NCBI GenBank assembly: GCA_910575565.1 | Contig: CAJTFL010000005.1 | Location: forward strand, 186,001 to 250,000 | Length of the DNA: 64,000 nucleotides | Direction of reading: 5' to 3' | Origin: Lachnospiraceae bacterium | Lineage (GTDB): Bacteria > Bacillota > Clostridia > Lachnospirales > Lachnospiraceae | Part shown: positions 24,889 to 33,525 of the stretch, one piece after another | Layout: every line of letters begins with the position of its first letter | Numbering within the stretch: the first letter of the stretch is position 1 | Program-made: the position numbers and the translations under genes | Notes under the pieces: model-generated | Told to the model about the DNA's origin: nothing | Databases searched by the model: none | The model's input: only the letters and a program-made list of their open reading frames with translations

Positions 24889-25013
24889 AATAATGTATTC
24901 TGAATGCAATAATCAATTTGATCTTTAAAACAGCATGGGAATACTGTCAGCAAGGCGGAATGCCAAGACATTAGTACAGCATTGCATTAATTCTGACACA
25001 GGGAGAGGTAAGT

Positions 25014-25967
25014 ATGGCGGAATACTTAAGGTTAAAAGCGTATGGGAAGGTAAATTTAGCCCTTGACGTACTGCGAAAGCGGGAGGACGGCTACCATGAG
25101 GTGAGGATGGTGATGCAGACCGTAGGGCTTTACGATCAGATTGAGCTGGAGACGAAAAAAGCTGCGGGGATTTCGGTGGAAACAAACCTGTCCTATCTTC
25201 CGGTAAATGAAAATAACCTGGTTTACCAGGCGGCCAGCCTTTTGATGGAAGAGTTTGGGATCCGTCAGGGGCTTCATATCCGGCTGAGGAAATTCATCCC
25301 GGTTGCAGCCGGGATGGCCGGGGGAAGCAGCGACGGGGCGGCGGTGCTTTTCGGCGTGAACAAGCTGTTCCAGCTGGGGCTGTCTAAGGAAGAGCTGATG
25401 GAAAGGGGCGTTAAGATCGGCGCGGACGTGCCCTACTGTATCCTGCGGGGGACGGCTCTTTCCGAGGGGATCGGGGAAAAGCTGACGCCCCTGCCGCCCA
25501 TGCCTCAGTGCCAGGTGCTGATTGCAAAGCCGGGAATCAGTGTTTCCACCCGTATGGTATATGAAAATCTCCATGCCAATGATTTAAGGCCCAATCAGCA
25601 CCCGGATATCGATGGGATGGTGGAGGCTATCCGGAAGCAGGATTTTATGCAGGCTGCAGGGAAGATGGGAAATGTGCTGGAGTTAGTGACTGCCGAAAAA
25701 TATCCGGTAATTAGCCAGATTAAGCAGGTGATGCGGGAAAAGGGAGCGGTAAACGCTCTGATGAGCGGAAGCGGCCCTACGGTCTTCGGGCTGTTTTCCA
25801 GCCCTAAGCTTGCCAGGGAAGCCTATGAGGAGCTGCGGTACGGCGCTTCCTCCTCTTTGGCAAAGCAGGTGTACCTGACGGATTTTTACCATGCCAATGA
25901 CCGGCGGGTGAAAAATGATTCCGGGAGCACAAAAAACCATAAAGGAGGAGCCTTCCATGGGGAGTGA
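25014..25967 (+). CDS. ispE: 4-diphosphocytidyl-2-C-methyl-D-erythritol kinase
   Basis: A 317-aa GHMP kinase of the non-mevalonate isoprenoid pathway; it phosphorylates the 2-hydroxyl of CDP-methylerythritol with ATP. GGGAGAGG precedes the ATG. Motifs: the N-terminal LKAYGKVNLALDVLRKREDG (substrate binding), the ATP loop PVAAGMAGGSSDGAA, and the third motif LMSGSGPTVFGLF. The C-terminus is about 25-30 residues longer than the usual ~285-290 and ends inside the next gene, whose ribosome site it contains; the overlap is 11 nt. ispE next to a GntR gene is common in Lachnospiraceae-type genomes. Confidence 0.95.
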   Translation: MAEYLRLKAYGKVNLALDVLRKREDGYHEVRMVMQTVGLYDQIELETKKAAGISVETNLSYLPVNENNLVYQAASLLMEEFGIRQGLHIRLRKFIPVAAGMAGGSSDGAAVLFGVNKLFQLGLSKEELMERGVKIGADVPYCILRGTALSEGIGEKLTPLPPMPQCQVLIAKPGISVSTRMVYENLHANDLRPNQHPDIDGMVEAIRKQDFMQAAGKMGNVLELVTAEKYPVISQIKQVMREKGAVNALMSGSGPTVFGLFSSPKLAREAYEELRYGASSSLAKQVYLTDFYHANDRRVKNDSGSTKNHKGGAFHGE

Positions 25968-26634
25968 ATTTAAAGTCACAATGAATGAATATCTGCCTTT
26001 GCGTGATGTGGTATTTAACACACTGCGCCAGGCTATCTTAAAGGGGGAGTTAGAGCCGGGAGAGCGGCTGATGGAAATTCAGCTGGCGGAGCGGCTGGGC
26101 GTAAGCCGCACCCCTATCCGGGAGGCTATCCGGAAGCTGGAGCTGGAGGGCCTGGTGCTAATGATTCCCAGGAAAGGGGCGGAAGTAGCCAATATTTCCG
26201 AAACCAGCCTGCGGGAGGTGCTGGAGGTCCGCCGTTCCCTGGAAGAGCTGGCTATCGAGCTTGCCTGCCAGAGAATTACGGAGGAGGAGCTTAGGGAGCT
26301 GGAGCTGGCGGAAAATGCCTTTGCGGAAGCTATCCGCAAGGGGGATATTATGACTATAGCGGAAAGCGATGAGCGTTACCACGACGTGATCTACCAGGCC
26401 ACGGAAAACAGCCGCCTGGTGCAGATCTTAAGCAACCTGCGGGAGCAGATGTACCGTTACCGCCTGGAATATATCAAGGATGCGGATAAACGCCAGATCC
26501 TGATTGTGGAGCATGAGCATATCCTGCGGGCGTTAAAAGCCCATAATATCGCTGAGGCGAAAGGGGCAGTCAGGGAGCATATTGATAATCAGCAGCTGAC
26601 CGTTTCCAAAAATATTAAGGAGCGGGCATCATAA
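25957..26634 (+). CDS. GntR-family regulator, FCD subfamily
   Basis: A 225-aa transcription factor. The ATG at 25957 follows AAAGGAGGAG within ispE. The winged helix (residues about 12-75) shows LRQAILKGELEPGERL and the recognition region ERLGVSRTPIREAIRKLE; the rest is the helical FCD ligand domain with the metal-type residues of ESDERYHDVIYQAT and EHEHILRALKAH. The effector is unknown; FCD regulators usually sense small carboxylates. It is coupled to ispE and may control its own operon through the TTGTATACAA palindrome. Confidence 0.9.
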   Translation: MGSEFKVTMNEYLPLRDVVFNTLRQAILKGELEPGERLMEIQLAERLGVSRTPIREAIRKLELEGLVLMIPRKGAEVANISETSLREVLEVRRSLEELAIELACQRITEEELRELELAENAFAEAIRKGDIMTIAESDERYHDVIYQATENSRLVQILSNLREQMYRYRLEYIKDADKRQILIVEHEHILRALKAHNIAEAKGAVREHIDNQQLTVSKNIKERAS

Positions 26635-26723
26635 AGGAGAGGCCATCGCAGGGGAATGGCCATCGTGAGAGAAGGACCAGAAATTAACGATATCAAAAAA
26701 GTGTAAAAATTTGATAAAAACCA

Positions 26724-26752
26724 TTGACAAAGTGACAACCTGTCATTATTAT
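26724..26752 (+). promoter_or_regulatory. Promoter of the TetR/RND efflux region
   Basis: TTGACA at 26724-26729, 17 bp, TATTAT at 26747-26752. Confidence 0.75.
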
Positions 26753-26768
26753 TGTGACAGGTTGTCAC
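26732..26768. promoter_or_regulatory. TetR-type operator, 14-bp perfect inverted repeat
   Basis: GTGACAACCTGTCA (26732-26745) and TGACAGGTTGTCAC (26755-26768) flank and overlap the -10 box. The location directly before a TetR gene points to autoregulation, as in AcrR- or BepR-type efflux control. Confidence 0.75.
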
Positions 26769-26882
26769 TTTCCCGTTTATGGGGAATTCCATAGGCGGGA
26801 ATGGCCTAGCGCGTGAGCCAGAGGAAATGAATGCGAAGAAATTTTCCAAAAAGGATACGCTTAGGAGAAAGGAGATAGGGGG

Positions 26883-27578
26883 ATGCCAACAGAACGGTTT
26901 TATCATCTGTCGGAGGGGAAGAAAAAGCTGATTAAAGAGGCGGCTATCAAAGAATTTTGCCGGGTTCCGTTAGAAAAGGCTTCGATCAATAAGATCGTGA
27001 AGAATGCGGCCATATCCCGGGGAAGCTTTTATACATATTTCAGCGATAAGGAAGATATACTGGAATACATTTTTGAGGATTTGGTTTTGCAGGTGCAGAG
27101 TTTTTGCAAAACCACGCTGGTTAATGCAAACGGAGATTTTTGGGAGCTTCCGGGACGGCTTTTGGATTACGTGCTGGAAATCTGCGAGAGCAGCGGGATG
27201 TTCTCCCTGATGCAAAGTACCATGGGAAACCAAGTGATCGGGAAGTTGATAGACAGGAAATTCTGTGCCATGCCCTTTTACTATTCGGCAGCGTTAAGTG
27301 GCGAGAAGAAAACGTTTAGGCAGGCGGGGGGGGATGTCCAGGCAGCTTCCGGGGACGATGGGATTGACTATTGGCCCCGTGAGCTGTATCAGCTTACGGA
27401 CAGCAGTAACCTTAGGAAAAGCGGTTTTGAAGATTTTTGGGTGATGTTTTCGTTGTGCATTATGAATATGGTGATGACGATTGGAGAAATTTACCAAAAA
27501 GGTATAGAGGAAAAGGAGGCGAGGATGCTGTTTGCAAAACGTCTGGAGATTATTAAGCAAGGGGCCGCCAGGGAATGA
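26883..27578 (+). CDS. TetR/AcrR-family repressor of the efflux operon
   Basis: A 231-aa regulator; AAGGAGA precedes the ATG. The N-terminal helix-turn-helix is clear (KKLIKEAAIKEF, INKIVKNAAISRGSFYTYF, then SDKEDILEYIFEDL). The C-terminal ~170 residues are a divergent ligand-binding helical domain with an internal flexible stretch (GEKKTFRQAGGDVQA). A palindromic operator covers its promoter and an RND efflux operon follows 530 nt downstream on the same strand, so it most likely represses itself and the pump until an amphipathic drug or bile-like compound binds. The inducer is unknown. Confidence 0.88.
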   Translation: MPTERFYHLSEGKKKLIKEAAIKEFCRVPLEKASINKIVKNAAISRGSFYTYFSDKEDILEYIFEDLVLQVQSFCKTTLVNANGDFWELPGRLLDYVLEICESSGMFSLMQSTMGNQVIGKLIDRKFCAMPFYYSAALSGEKKTFRQAGGDVQAASGDDGIDYWPRELYQLTDSSNLRKSGFEDFWVMFSLCIMNMVMTIGEIYQKGIEEKEARMLFAKRLEIIKQGAARE

Positions 27579-28108
27579 CAAAAAGCCCGTTTTTAGGAAA
27601 TGCCTGTTTAAATGGCGGCAGAATTGCAGTGATTGATGGGCGCACCGGGGATATTTCCGGCATTTTCTGACGCTGGGGAGATTCCAGGGGGGTTCAGATT
27701 TGCGCTGAAAACGCGCATAGAATGGAGGAAAGAGTGAAAAAAAAGTAGATTTGGGACGCACTTAAATAAGGGGTCAAAATCCCTATTTTTTACCAATATT
27801 TAGCAGCAAAATAAAAGTTAGTTATTATTACAAAAAGAATAGCAACATTGACTGTCATCCTGCGACTAAATAAACATGGTTTATTACCAATGATAAGAGT
27901 CCGGGCTCAAAGTCCCATTTGTTTGTGCTTGAAAGGATGACGACACATATAACAATACGGGGTCGAAAATAAAATTCGCCACTCCTCCTTCCGTGCTCTG
28001 TAGTGTATTGCTATTCCATAGAAGAATTATAAAACAAAGGATGGAGGGGCGCAACATTTTTCATGACGTGTTTGTGCCTTGAGCGCAGCGAAAGGAATGA
28101 CTAAAACG
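27579..28108 (+). other. 530-nt gap between tetR and the efflux genes
   Basis: No gene is supported on either strand. The stretch from about 27770 is A+T-rich. TTGACT (about 27850) with TAAACA 17 bp on is a weak promoter candidate. No terminator with a T-run is obvious, so read-through from tetR is possible. Confidence 0.45.
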
Positions 28109-29266
28109 ATGAAAACAAGCATAAAGATTATCACAGGAGCAGTGCTCATCGGGATCCTGGCGGCTGCCGGGATGCGTTTGATGAAGAAAGATCCGCCTAT
28201 CGAGGCAGCGCCGCTGCCAAACGTGTCGGTGGAAAGCCCCAAAAGGGGAGACATTACCCTGGAAAGCGGGCTTATCGGAACCATACAGCCTTCGGATATG
28301 ATCCATGTGACGCCAAAGGTGGCGGGGGAAATCGCGGAAACCTATGTGAAGGCCGGTGAGGAAGTGGTTCAGGGCCAGAGCCTTTGCCGGATTGACAATG
28401 CAAAGCAGATTGACAGTGCAAGGATCCAGATGAATTCCGCCGCGGTGGCCTTACAGAATGCCCAGGCTACCTTAAACCGGATGCAGGTGCTGTTTGCGGC
28501 GGGGGATATCTCGGCTCAGGCTTTTGAGCAGACCCAGACCCAGGTTCAGGCCGCAAAGCTCCAGTATGACGGGGCAAGGCTTGCTTATAACACCCAGGTA
28601 GAGTACAGCACGGTGACGGCTCCCATAAGCGGCAGGCTGGAAAGCGTAAGCATGGATTACCATTCCATGGTTTCCCAGTCCTCCGTCCTCTGCGTGATTA
28701 CCGGGGAGGGGGTGCAGAAGGTGTCCTTTTCCGTGCCGGAGCGGATCCGCCAGAATTTGACGATAGGGGATTACATCCGCTTGGAAAAGCAGGGGACAGA
28801 GTATCAGGCGGCAATTACCGACTTGGCCAGCATGGTTTCGGCTCAGACCGGCTTGTTTGAGGTAGAAGGAATGGTGGAAAACGGGGAAGCCTTATCTGCA
28901 GGCAGCACGGTAAAGATTTATGTTGTTTCCGACCACGTGGAAGGGGCGGTTACGGTTCCTGTGGACGCGGTGTACTACGAAGGCGGGGACGCTTACCTCT
29001 ATACGGCAGAAGATGGCAGCGAAGGAAGCGTGGTACATAAAGTGCCGGTGGAAACAGGGCTGTTTGATGATGAGCGGATAGAAATCCTTTCCGGCATTGG
29101 TATGGGGGAACAGGTGATCACCACCTGGAGTTCAGAGCTGTATGAGGGGTCTCTGGTAAATATCGTATCCAGGGACGGGAAGGCAGAGGCAAAAAGCCAG
29201 GCGGCAAAGCCGGAAAGCCAGGCGGCAGAGCCGGAAGCGGATTCGGCAGAAAATGACTCGCAGTAA
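28109..29266 (+). CDS. RND efflux periplasmic-adaptor (membrane fusion) protein
   Basis: A 385-aa protein. The start is uncertain among TTG 28079, ATG 28097 and ATG 28109; the last has AAAGGA at the best distance. A single N-terminal helix (IIKIITG-like, ending MRLMKK) anchors it outside the membrane. Then come a lipoyl half (VSVESPKRGDITLES), an alpha hairpin (SAAVALQNAQATLNRM), the second lipoyl half (VTAPISGRLESVSMDY), a beta-barrel and a membrane-proximal domain (VPVDAVYYEGGDAYLY). The last 20 residues are a low-complexity AAKPESQ tail. In operon with the RND pump 12 nt downstream. It links the pump to partner proteins. Confidence 0.9.
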   Translation: MKTSIKIITGAVLIGILAAAGMRLMKKDPPIEAAPLPNVSVESPKRGDITLESGLIGTIQPSDMIHVTPKVAGEIAETYVKAGEEVVQGQSLCRIDNAKQIDSARIQMNSAAVALQNAQATLNRMQVLFAAGDISAQAFEQTQTQVQAAKLQYDGARLAYNTQVEYSTVTAPISGRLESVSMDYHSMVSQSSVLCVITGEGVQKVSFSVPERIRQNLTIGDYIRLEKQGTEYQAAITDLASMVSAQTGLFEVEGMVENGEALSAGSTVKIYVVSDHVEGAVTVPVDAVYYEGGDAYLYTAEDGSEGSVVHKVPVETGLFDDERIEILSGIGMGEQVITTWSSELYEGSLVNIVSRDGKAEAKSQAAKPESQAAEPEADSAENDSQ

Positions 29267-29278
29267 GGAGGCGGCCTG

Positions 29279-32200
29279 ATGAGTTTGACAAAAACAGTCT
29301 TAAAACGGCCCGTGACCACAGTCTTGTGCGTCCTGTGCCTGGTGGTATTCGGCCTTCTTTCCGTATTCAACTCAAAGCTGGAGCTGACCCCGGAGATGGA
29401 GATGCCCATGATGGTGGTAAGCACCATTTACGCCGGTGCAAACCCGGAGGATATTAATGATCTGATTACAAAGCCAATAGAAGATGAGGTCAGCACCTTG
29501 ACGGGCATTGACAACATCACCTCCATGTCCAATGAAAATGTATCCATTGTGCTGATGCAGTATGAGTATGGTACGGATATGGATCAGGCTTACTCGGACT
29601 TAAAGAAGAAGATCGATGGCCTAGGACGGGATTTGCCGGAGGATGCCCAGGCTCCCAATATTATGGAGTTTGACATTAATGATCAGGCCAGCATTTACCT
29701 GGCAGTAAATAACCCGGAGGCAGGCAATCTGTATAACTACGTCAACAACCAGATTGTGCCGGAATTCGAGAAGCTGTCTTCCGTGGCCAGCGTGGATATC
29801 AGCGGCGGCAGGGAAGAGTACATCCGGGTAATGTTAGACGCCCAGAAGCTGCAGCAGTACCATCTGTCTATGCAGACGGTGGTTTCCACCCTTGCCAGTG
29901 CGGATTTTACTTATCCGGCGGGCAATACCAAGGTGGGCGGCCTGGATCTGTCCGTTTCCGCAGGGGTGGAGTATCCCACTGTGGAAAGCTTAAAAAAGAT
30001 CCCTTTGGTTACGGGGAACGGGAATATCCTGTATATCGAGGATATTGCAGAAGTGGGCTATAACCTGGAGGAAGCGGCAGGCATTGGCCGGTATAACGGC
30101 AATGACACTGTTACGGTCAGCATTAAAAAGCAGCAGCAGTCCAGCGCCATGGACGTGTCCAGGCAGGTTAACCGCGCAATCAACCAGCTAAAGCAGCATG
30201 ATCCTAACCTGGAAGTGATTGTGATCAACGATGCCAGCGACCAGATCAGCAACTCCTTAAAATCTGTATTCCAGACCATGATTATGGCGGTTATCGTGTC
30301 CATGGTGATTATCTTCCTGTTTTTTGGGGACTTAAAGGCGTCGCTGATTGTGGGGACATCCATTCCCATCTCCATCCTGGCTGCCCTGGTAGGGATGTGG
30401 GCGGCAGGCTTTTCCCTGAATATGATTACCATGAGCGCATTGGTGCTTGGGGTAGGAATGATGGTGGATAACTCCATCGTTGTCCTGGAAAGCTGTTTCC
30501 GCTCTACGGAAAAAGCAGGATTTCGGGAGTACGCCCAGGCGGCGGTGGAGGGCAGCGGCATCGTGGTTCAGTCCATTATCGGCTCTACGGCCACCACCTG
30601 CGTGGTATTCCTTCCCATGGCGTTAACCAACGGCATGAGCGGCCAGCTGTTTAAGCCTATGGCCTTTACCATTGTATTTTGTTTGGTAGCGTCGCTGATT
30701 TCCGCCATGACCATTGTGCCCCTTTGCTACGTATATTACCGTCCGAAGGAGAAACAGAATTCCCCGGCTGGAGGCTTTGTCCGGGCTTTGCAGGGGGCTT
30801 ACCGGGATGTGATGAAGGTGCTGCTTCCCAAGCGGAAAACGGTTATGTTTGTTACGGTTCTGCTGTTGATTTTGTCCTTTATGATGGCTGGGCAGCTGGG
30901 GATGGAAATGATCCCGGAAGGGGATGAGGGAACCATAAGCATCAGCATCGAAACCCGCCCTGGCCTTACCATAGAGCGGACGGACGAGATTTACAAGCAG
31001 GTTGAGGCTGTGGTGACGGCAGAGCCGGATCTGGATTCTTATGTGCTCTCCGCCGGCAGCAGCGGCTTAAGCATGATGAGCGGCGGCGGGGCTTCCCTGA
31101 CGGCGTACTTGAAGGATGACCGGGAGCTGGAAACCGATGAAGTATTAGCGAAGTGGAAATCGTTATTAAGTACGATGGATGACTGCAATATTACCCTGGA
31201 TTCCAGCAGCATGATGAGTTCCATGTCCGTGGACAACGGAAGTTATGAGCTGATCCTTCAGAGCACACAGTATGACGACTTAAAGGCGGCCTCTGACCAG
31301 ATCGTGGATGAGCTGAAGGCCAGGCCGGATGTGACTAAGGTGCATTCCACCCTGGAAAATGCCGCGCCGGTAGTGAAGCTCCACATTGATCCCATACAGG
31401 CAGTGGCCGAAGGGCTTACCCCGGTGCAGATTGCAGGAAGCGTAAACCAGATTTTAAGCGGAAGCACGGCTACCACTCTAGAGGTGGACGGGGAAGAGAT
31501 CGACGTTAAAGTAGAATACCCAGCAGGGGACTACGATACGGTGGATGAGGTGAGGGGGATTATGCTGATGACGCCCACAGGGGCAAGCGTGGCCTTGAGC
31601 GATATTGCAGAGATCCGGTTTGAGGACAGCCCCCAGAATATTATGCGGACTGACCGCCAGTACCAGGTGACGATCACCGGGGATTACACTGATGCGGCTG
31701 GTACGGATATGATGGCGAACCGGAAGAACATCTACGACGAAGTGGTGGAAAAAAACCTGGGAGGCACAGTGACGATTGCCCAGAATGCCATGACGGAACA
31801 GATGAACGAAGAATTTAGTGCCCTGTTCCAGGCGATTGCCGTTGCGGTATTTTTGGTATTTGTGGTAATGGCCGCCCAGTTTGAGTCGCCGAAATTCTCC
31901 TTTATGGTAATGACCACCATCCCCTTCAGCCTGATCGGCTCCTTCGGGCTTTTATGGCTGGCGGACTGCAGCATCAGTATGCCTTCGCTTTTAGGATTCC
32001 TGATGCTGGTGGGAACGGTGGTAAATAACGGTATCCTTTATGTGGATACGGTAAACCAGTACCGGGTCACCATGGACATGAATACGGCGCTGATTGAAGC
32101 GGGGGCTACCCGTCTGCGCCCCATCATGATGACTACGCTGACCACCATCGTGGCCATGATCCCTATGGCCTTTGCCTACGGGGACAGCGGAGAGATGATG

Positions 32201-32323
32201 CAGGGGCTTGCGCTGGTTGACGTAGGCGGCCTTATCGCTTCCACGGTTCTGGCGCTTTTGATGCTCCCGGCTTACTATTCCGTGATGAGCCGGAAACCAA
32301 AGAAACAGGTTAACTATGATTGA
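29279..32323 (+). CDS. RND-family efflux permease (HAE-1/AcrB-like)
   Basis: A 1014-aa proton-driven exporter with the standard 12-TM, two-large-loop layout. AAGGAGG precedes the ATG by 8 nt. N-terminal TM1 begins LTKTVLKRPVTTVLCVL; the porter domain follows (ITKPIEDEVSTLTGID). TM4 carries LVLGVGMMVDNSIVVLE, with the key proton-relay Asp but Asn instead of the second Asp of AcrB, as in Gram-positive SwrC/YerP relatives. The second half shows FLMLVGTVVNNGILYVDTVN. Substrates are probably lipophilic or surfactant-like compounds. It is followed after an overlap-free 14 nt by two TolC-like genes. Confidence 0.93.
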   Translation: MSLTKTVLKRPVTTVLCVLCLVVFGLLSVFNSKLELTPEMEMPMMVVSTIYAGANPEDINDLITKPIEDEVSTLTGIDNITSMSNENVSIVLMQYEYGTDMDQAYSDLKKKIDGLGRDLPEDAQAPNIMEFDINDQASIYLAVNNPEAGNLYNYVNNQIVPEFEKLSSVASVDISGGREEYIRVMLDAQKLQQYHLSMQTVVSTLASADFTYPAGNTKVGGLDLSVSAGVEYPTVESLKKIPLVTGNGNILYIEDIAEVGYNLEEAAGIGRYNGNDTVTVSIKKQQQSSAMDVSRQVNRAINQLKQHDPNLEVIVINDASDQISNSLKSVFQTMIMAVIVSMVIIFLFFGDLKASLIVGTSIPISILAALVGMWAAGFSLNMITMSALVLGVGMMVDNSIVVLESCFRSTEKAGFREYAQAAVEGSGIVVQSIIGSTATTCVVFLPMALTNGMSGQLFKPMAFTIVFCLVASLISAMTIVPLCYVYYRPKEKQNSPAGGFVRALQGAYRDVMKVLLPKRKTVMFVTVLLLILSFMMAGQLGMEMIPEGDEGTISISIETRPGLTIERTDEIYKQVEAVVTAEPDLDSYVLSAGSSGLSMMSGGGASLTAYLKDDRELETDEVLAKWKSLLSTMDDCNITLDSSSMMSSMSVDNGSYELILQSTQYDDLKAASDQIVDELKARPDVTKVHSTLENAAPVVKLHIDPIQAVAEGLTPVQIAGSVNQILSGSTATTLEVDGEEIDVKVEYPAGDYDTVDEVRGIMLMTPTGASVALSDIAEIRFEDSPQNIMRTDRQYQVTITGDYTDAAGTDMMANRKNIYDEVVEKNLGGTVTIAQNAMTEQMNEEFSALFQAIAVAVFLVFVVMAAQFESPKFSFMVMTTIPFSLIGSFGLLWLADCSISMPSLLGFLMLVGTVVNNGILYVDTVNQYRVTMDMNTALIEAGATRLRPIMMTTLTTIVAMIPMAFAYGDSGEMMQGLALVDVGGLIASTVLALLMLPAYYSVMSRKPKKQVNYD

Positions 32324-32337
32324 GAAAGGAAGAGGGA

Positions 32338-33510
32338 ATGAAGAAGAGACTCCGTTTATCCGCTATCTGCCTTGCAGGCCTTTTAGGGGCGGCCTGTCCC
32401 CAAGGGGTCCTGGCTGCTCCTACGGACAGCCCGGAGTTTTCCCGGACGCCGGAGGAATGGGCCAGGCTCCGGGACAATAAGCTGGAATATGACGAGATCC
32501 CGGATTTAATCCATGAATATAATGTAACGGTGCTGAATAACCGAACCAGCTACCGGGATTACCTGGGGGATACCCCAAGCGACATTACCCAGCGCTACCG
32601 GGACGCGGCCACAGAGCTGCGGAACAATATCCAGTATCCCGACGATCCCACGGATATTTCCTATGCCACCATGCTGATGGCGGCGCAGATGAATGAGACC
32701 CAGGCCCAGAGCCTGGAGAAGCAGGCGGATACGAATGTGGACGATGCCCAGAGCGTCCGTCTGCAGTATCAGCAGGTAGAAGAAAACCTGGTATTTTCCA
32801 CGAAGATGAACTTGATTTCTTATTACCAGAAGCAGCTGACCGGCAGCTTGAACCAGGAACATAAAAAGCTTTTGGAGGTGCTTTACCAGTCCGCAGTGCT
32901 TCAGGCAAGCATCGGGAACGGAACCCAGATGGAGGTGCTGTCCGCCCGCCAGGCCATTGAACAGCTGGACAGTGTTATCATTAGCGATGAGCGGGAGCTT
33001 CAGACGCTGAAGCAGAAAATCTGCCTGGCTACAGGCTGGAGCTATGACGGGAACCCGGAATTCGGGGAATTGCCAGAGCTTGACTTGTCCCTAATTGACC
33101 AGATAGATTTGGCTGCCGGCCAGGCCCAGGCATTAGAAAGCAGCTATGCCTTAAAGATCAGCCGCCGCCAGTATGAAAACAGCACCGATCAGGCGACCAA
33201 GGAAAATTTGGAGAAGACAATCCATGATAACCAACAAAAAATATCTTCCGATGTTACGACCAAATACCAGGCGCTGTTAACGGCTAAGGCATCCTATGAG
33301 CTGGCATTGGCAGAGCAGGCCATCGAAACCCAGAATATGGAAGCAGCCAGCCGCAGGCTCCAGGCGGGGACGGCCAGCCGCATCGAGTGCCAGCAGCAGG
33401 AGTATGCCCTGTATGAAAAGGATACGGCGGTGAAGACGGCAAAGCTTAACCTCCTTTCCGCCTGGGAAACTTATCAGTCGGCGGTTAACGGCCTGGCCTC
33501 GGCATCCTAG
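32338..33510 (+). CDS. TolC-like coiled-coil protein, copy 1
   Basis: A 390-aa secreted protein with a Sec signal peptide (LSAICLAGLLGAACPQGVLA). The mature part is almost all long amphipathic helices in two similar halves, with TolC-family features such as YQSAVLQASIGNGTQMEVLSARQAIEQL (read QASIGNGTQMEVLSARQAIE) and AASRRLQAGTASRIECQQQE. The ATG at 32338 follows AAAGGA. It is paralogous to the next gene. In diderms TolC crosses the outer membrane; this organism looks monoderm and no clear outer-membrane barrel strands are seen, so it may form a conduit through the wall or cap the pump. It is co-transcribed with the RND genes. Confidence 0.75.
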   Translation: MKKRLRLSAICLAGLLGAACPQGVLAAPTDSPEFSRTPEEWARLRDNKLEYDEIPDLIHEYNVTVLNNRTSYRDYLGDTPSDITQRYRDAATELRNNIQYPDDPTDISYATMLMAAQMNETQAQSLEKQADTNVDDAQSVRLQYQQVEENLVFSTKMNLISYYQKQLTGSLNQEHKKLLEVLYQSAVLQASIGNGTQMEVLSARQAIEQLDSVIISDERELQTLKQKICLATGWSYDGNPEFGELPELDLSLIDQIDLAAGQAQALESSYALKISRRQYENSTDQATKENLEKTIHDNQQKISSDVTTKYQALLTAKASYELALAEQAIETQNMEAASRRLQAGTASRIECQQQEYALYEKDTAVKTAKLNLLSAWETYQSAVNGLASAS

Positions 33511-33525
33511 GAAAGGAGTCCGCTT

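Larger units (their letters stand above)
24642..25013. other. Intergenic region with cruciform, terminator and ispE promoter
   Basis: No gene is seen. It holds a 27-bp perfect inverted repeat, a factor-independent terminator, a sigma-A promoter and a GTATAC-type operator, each listed separately. Confidence 0.7.
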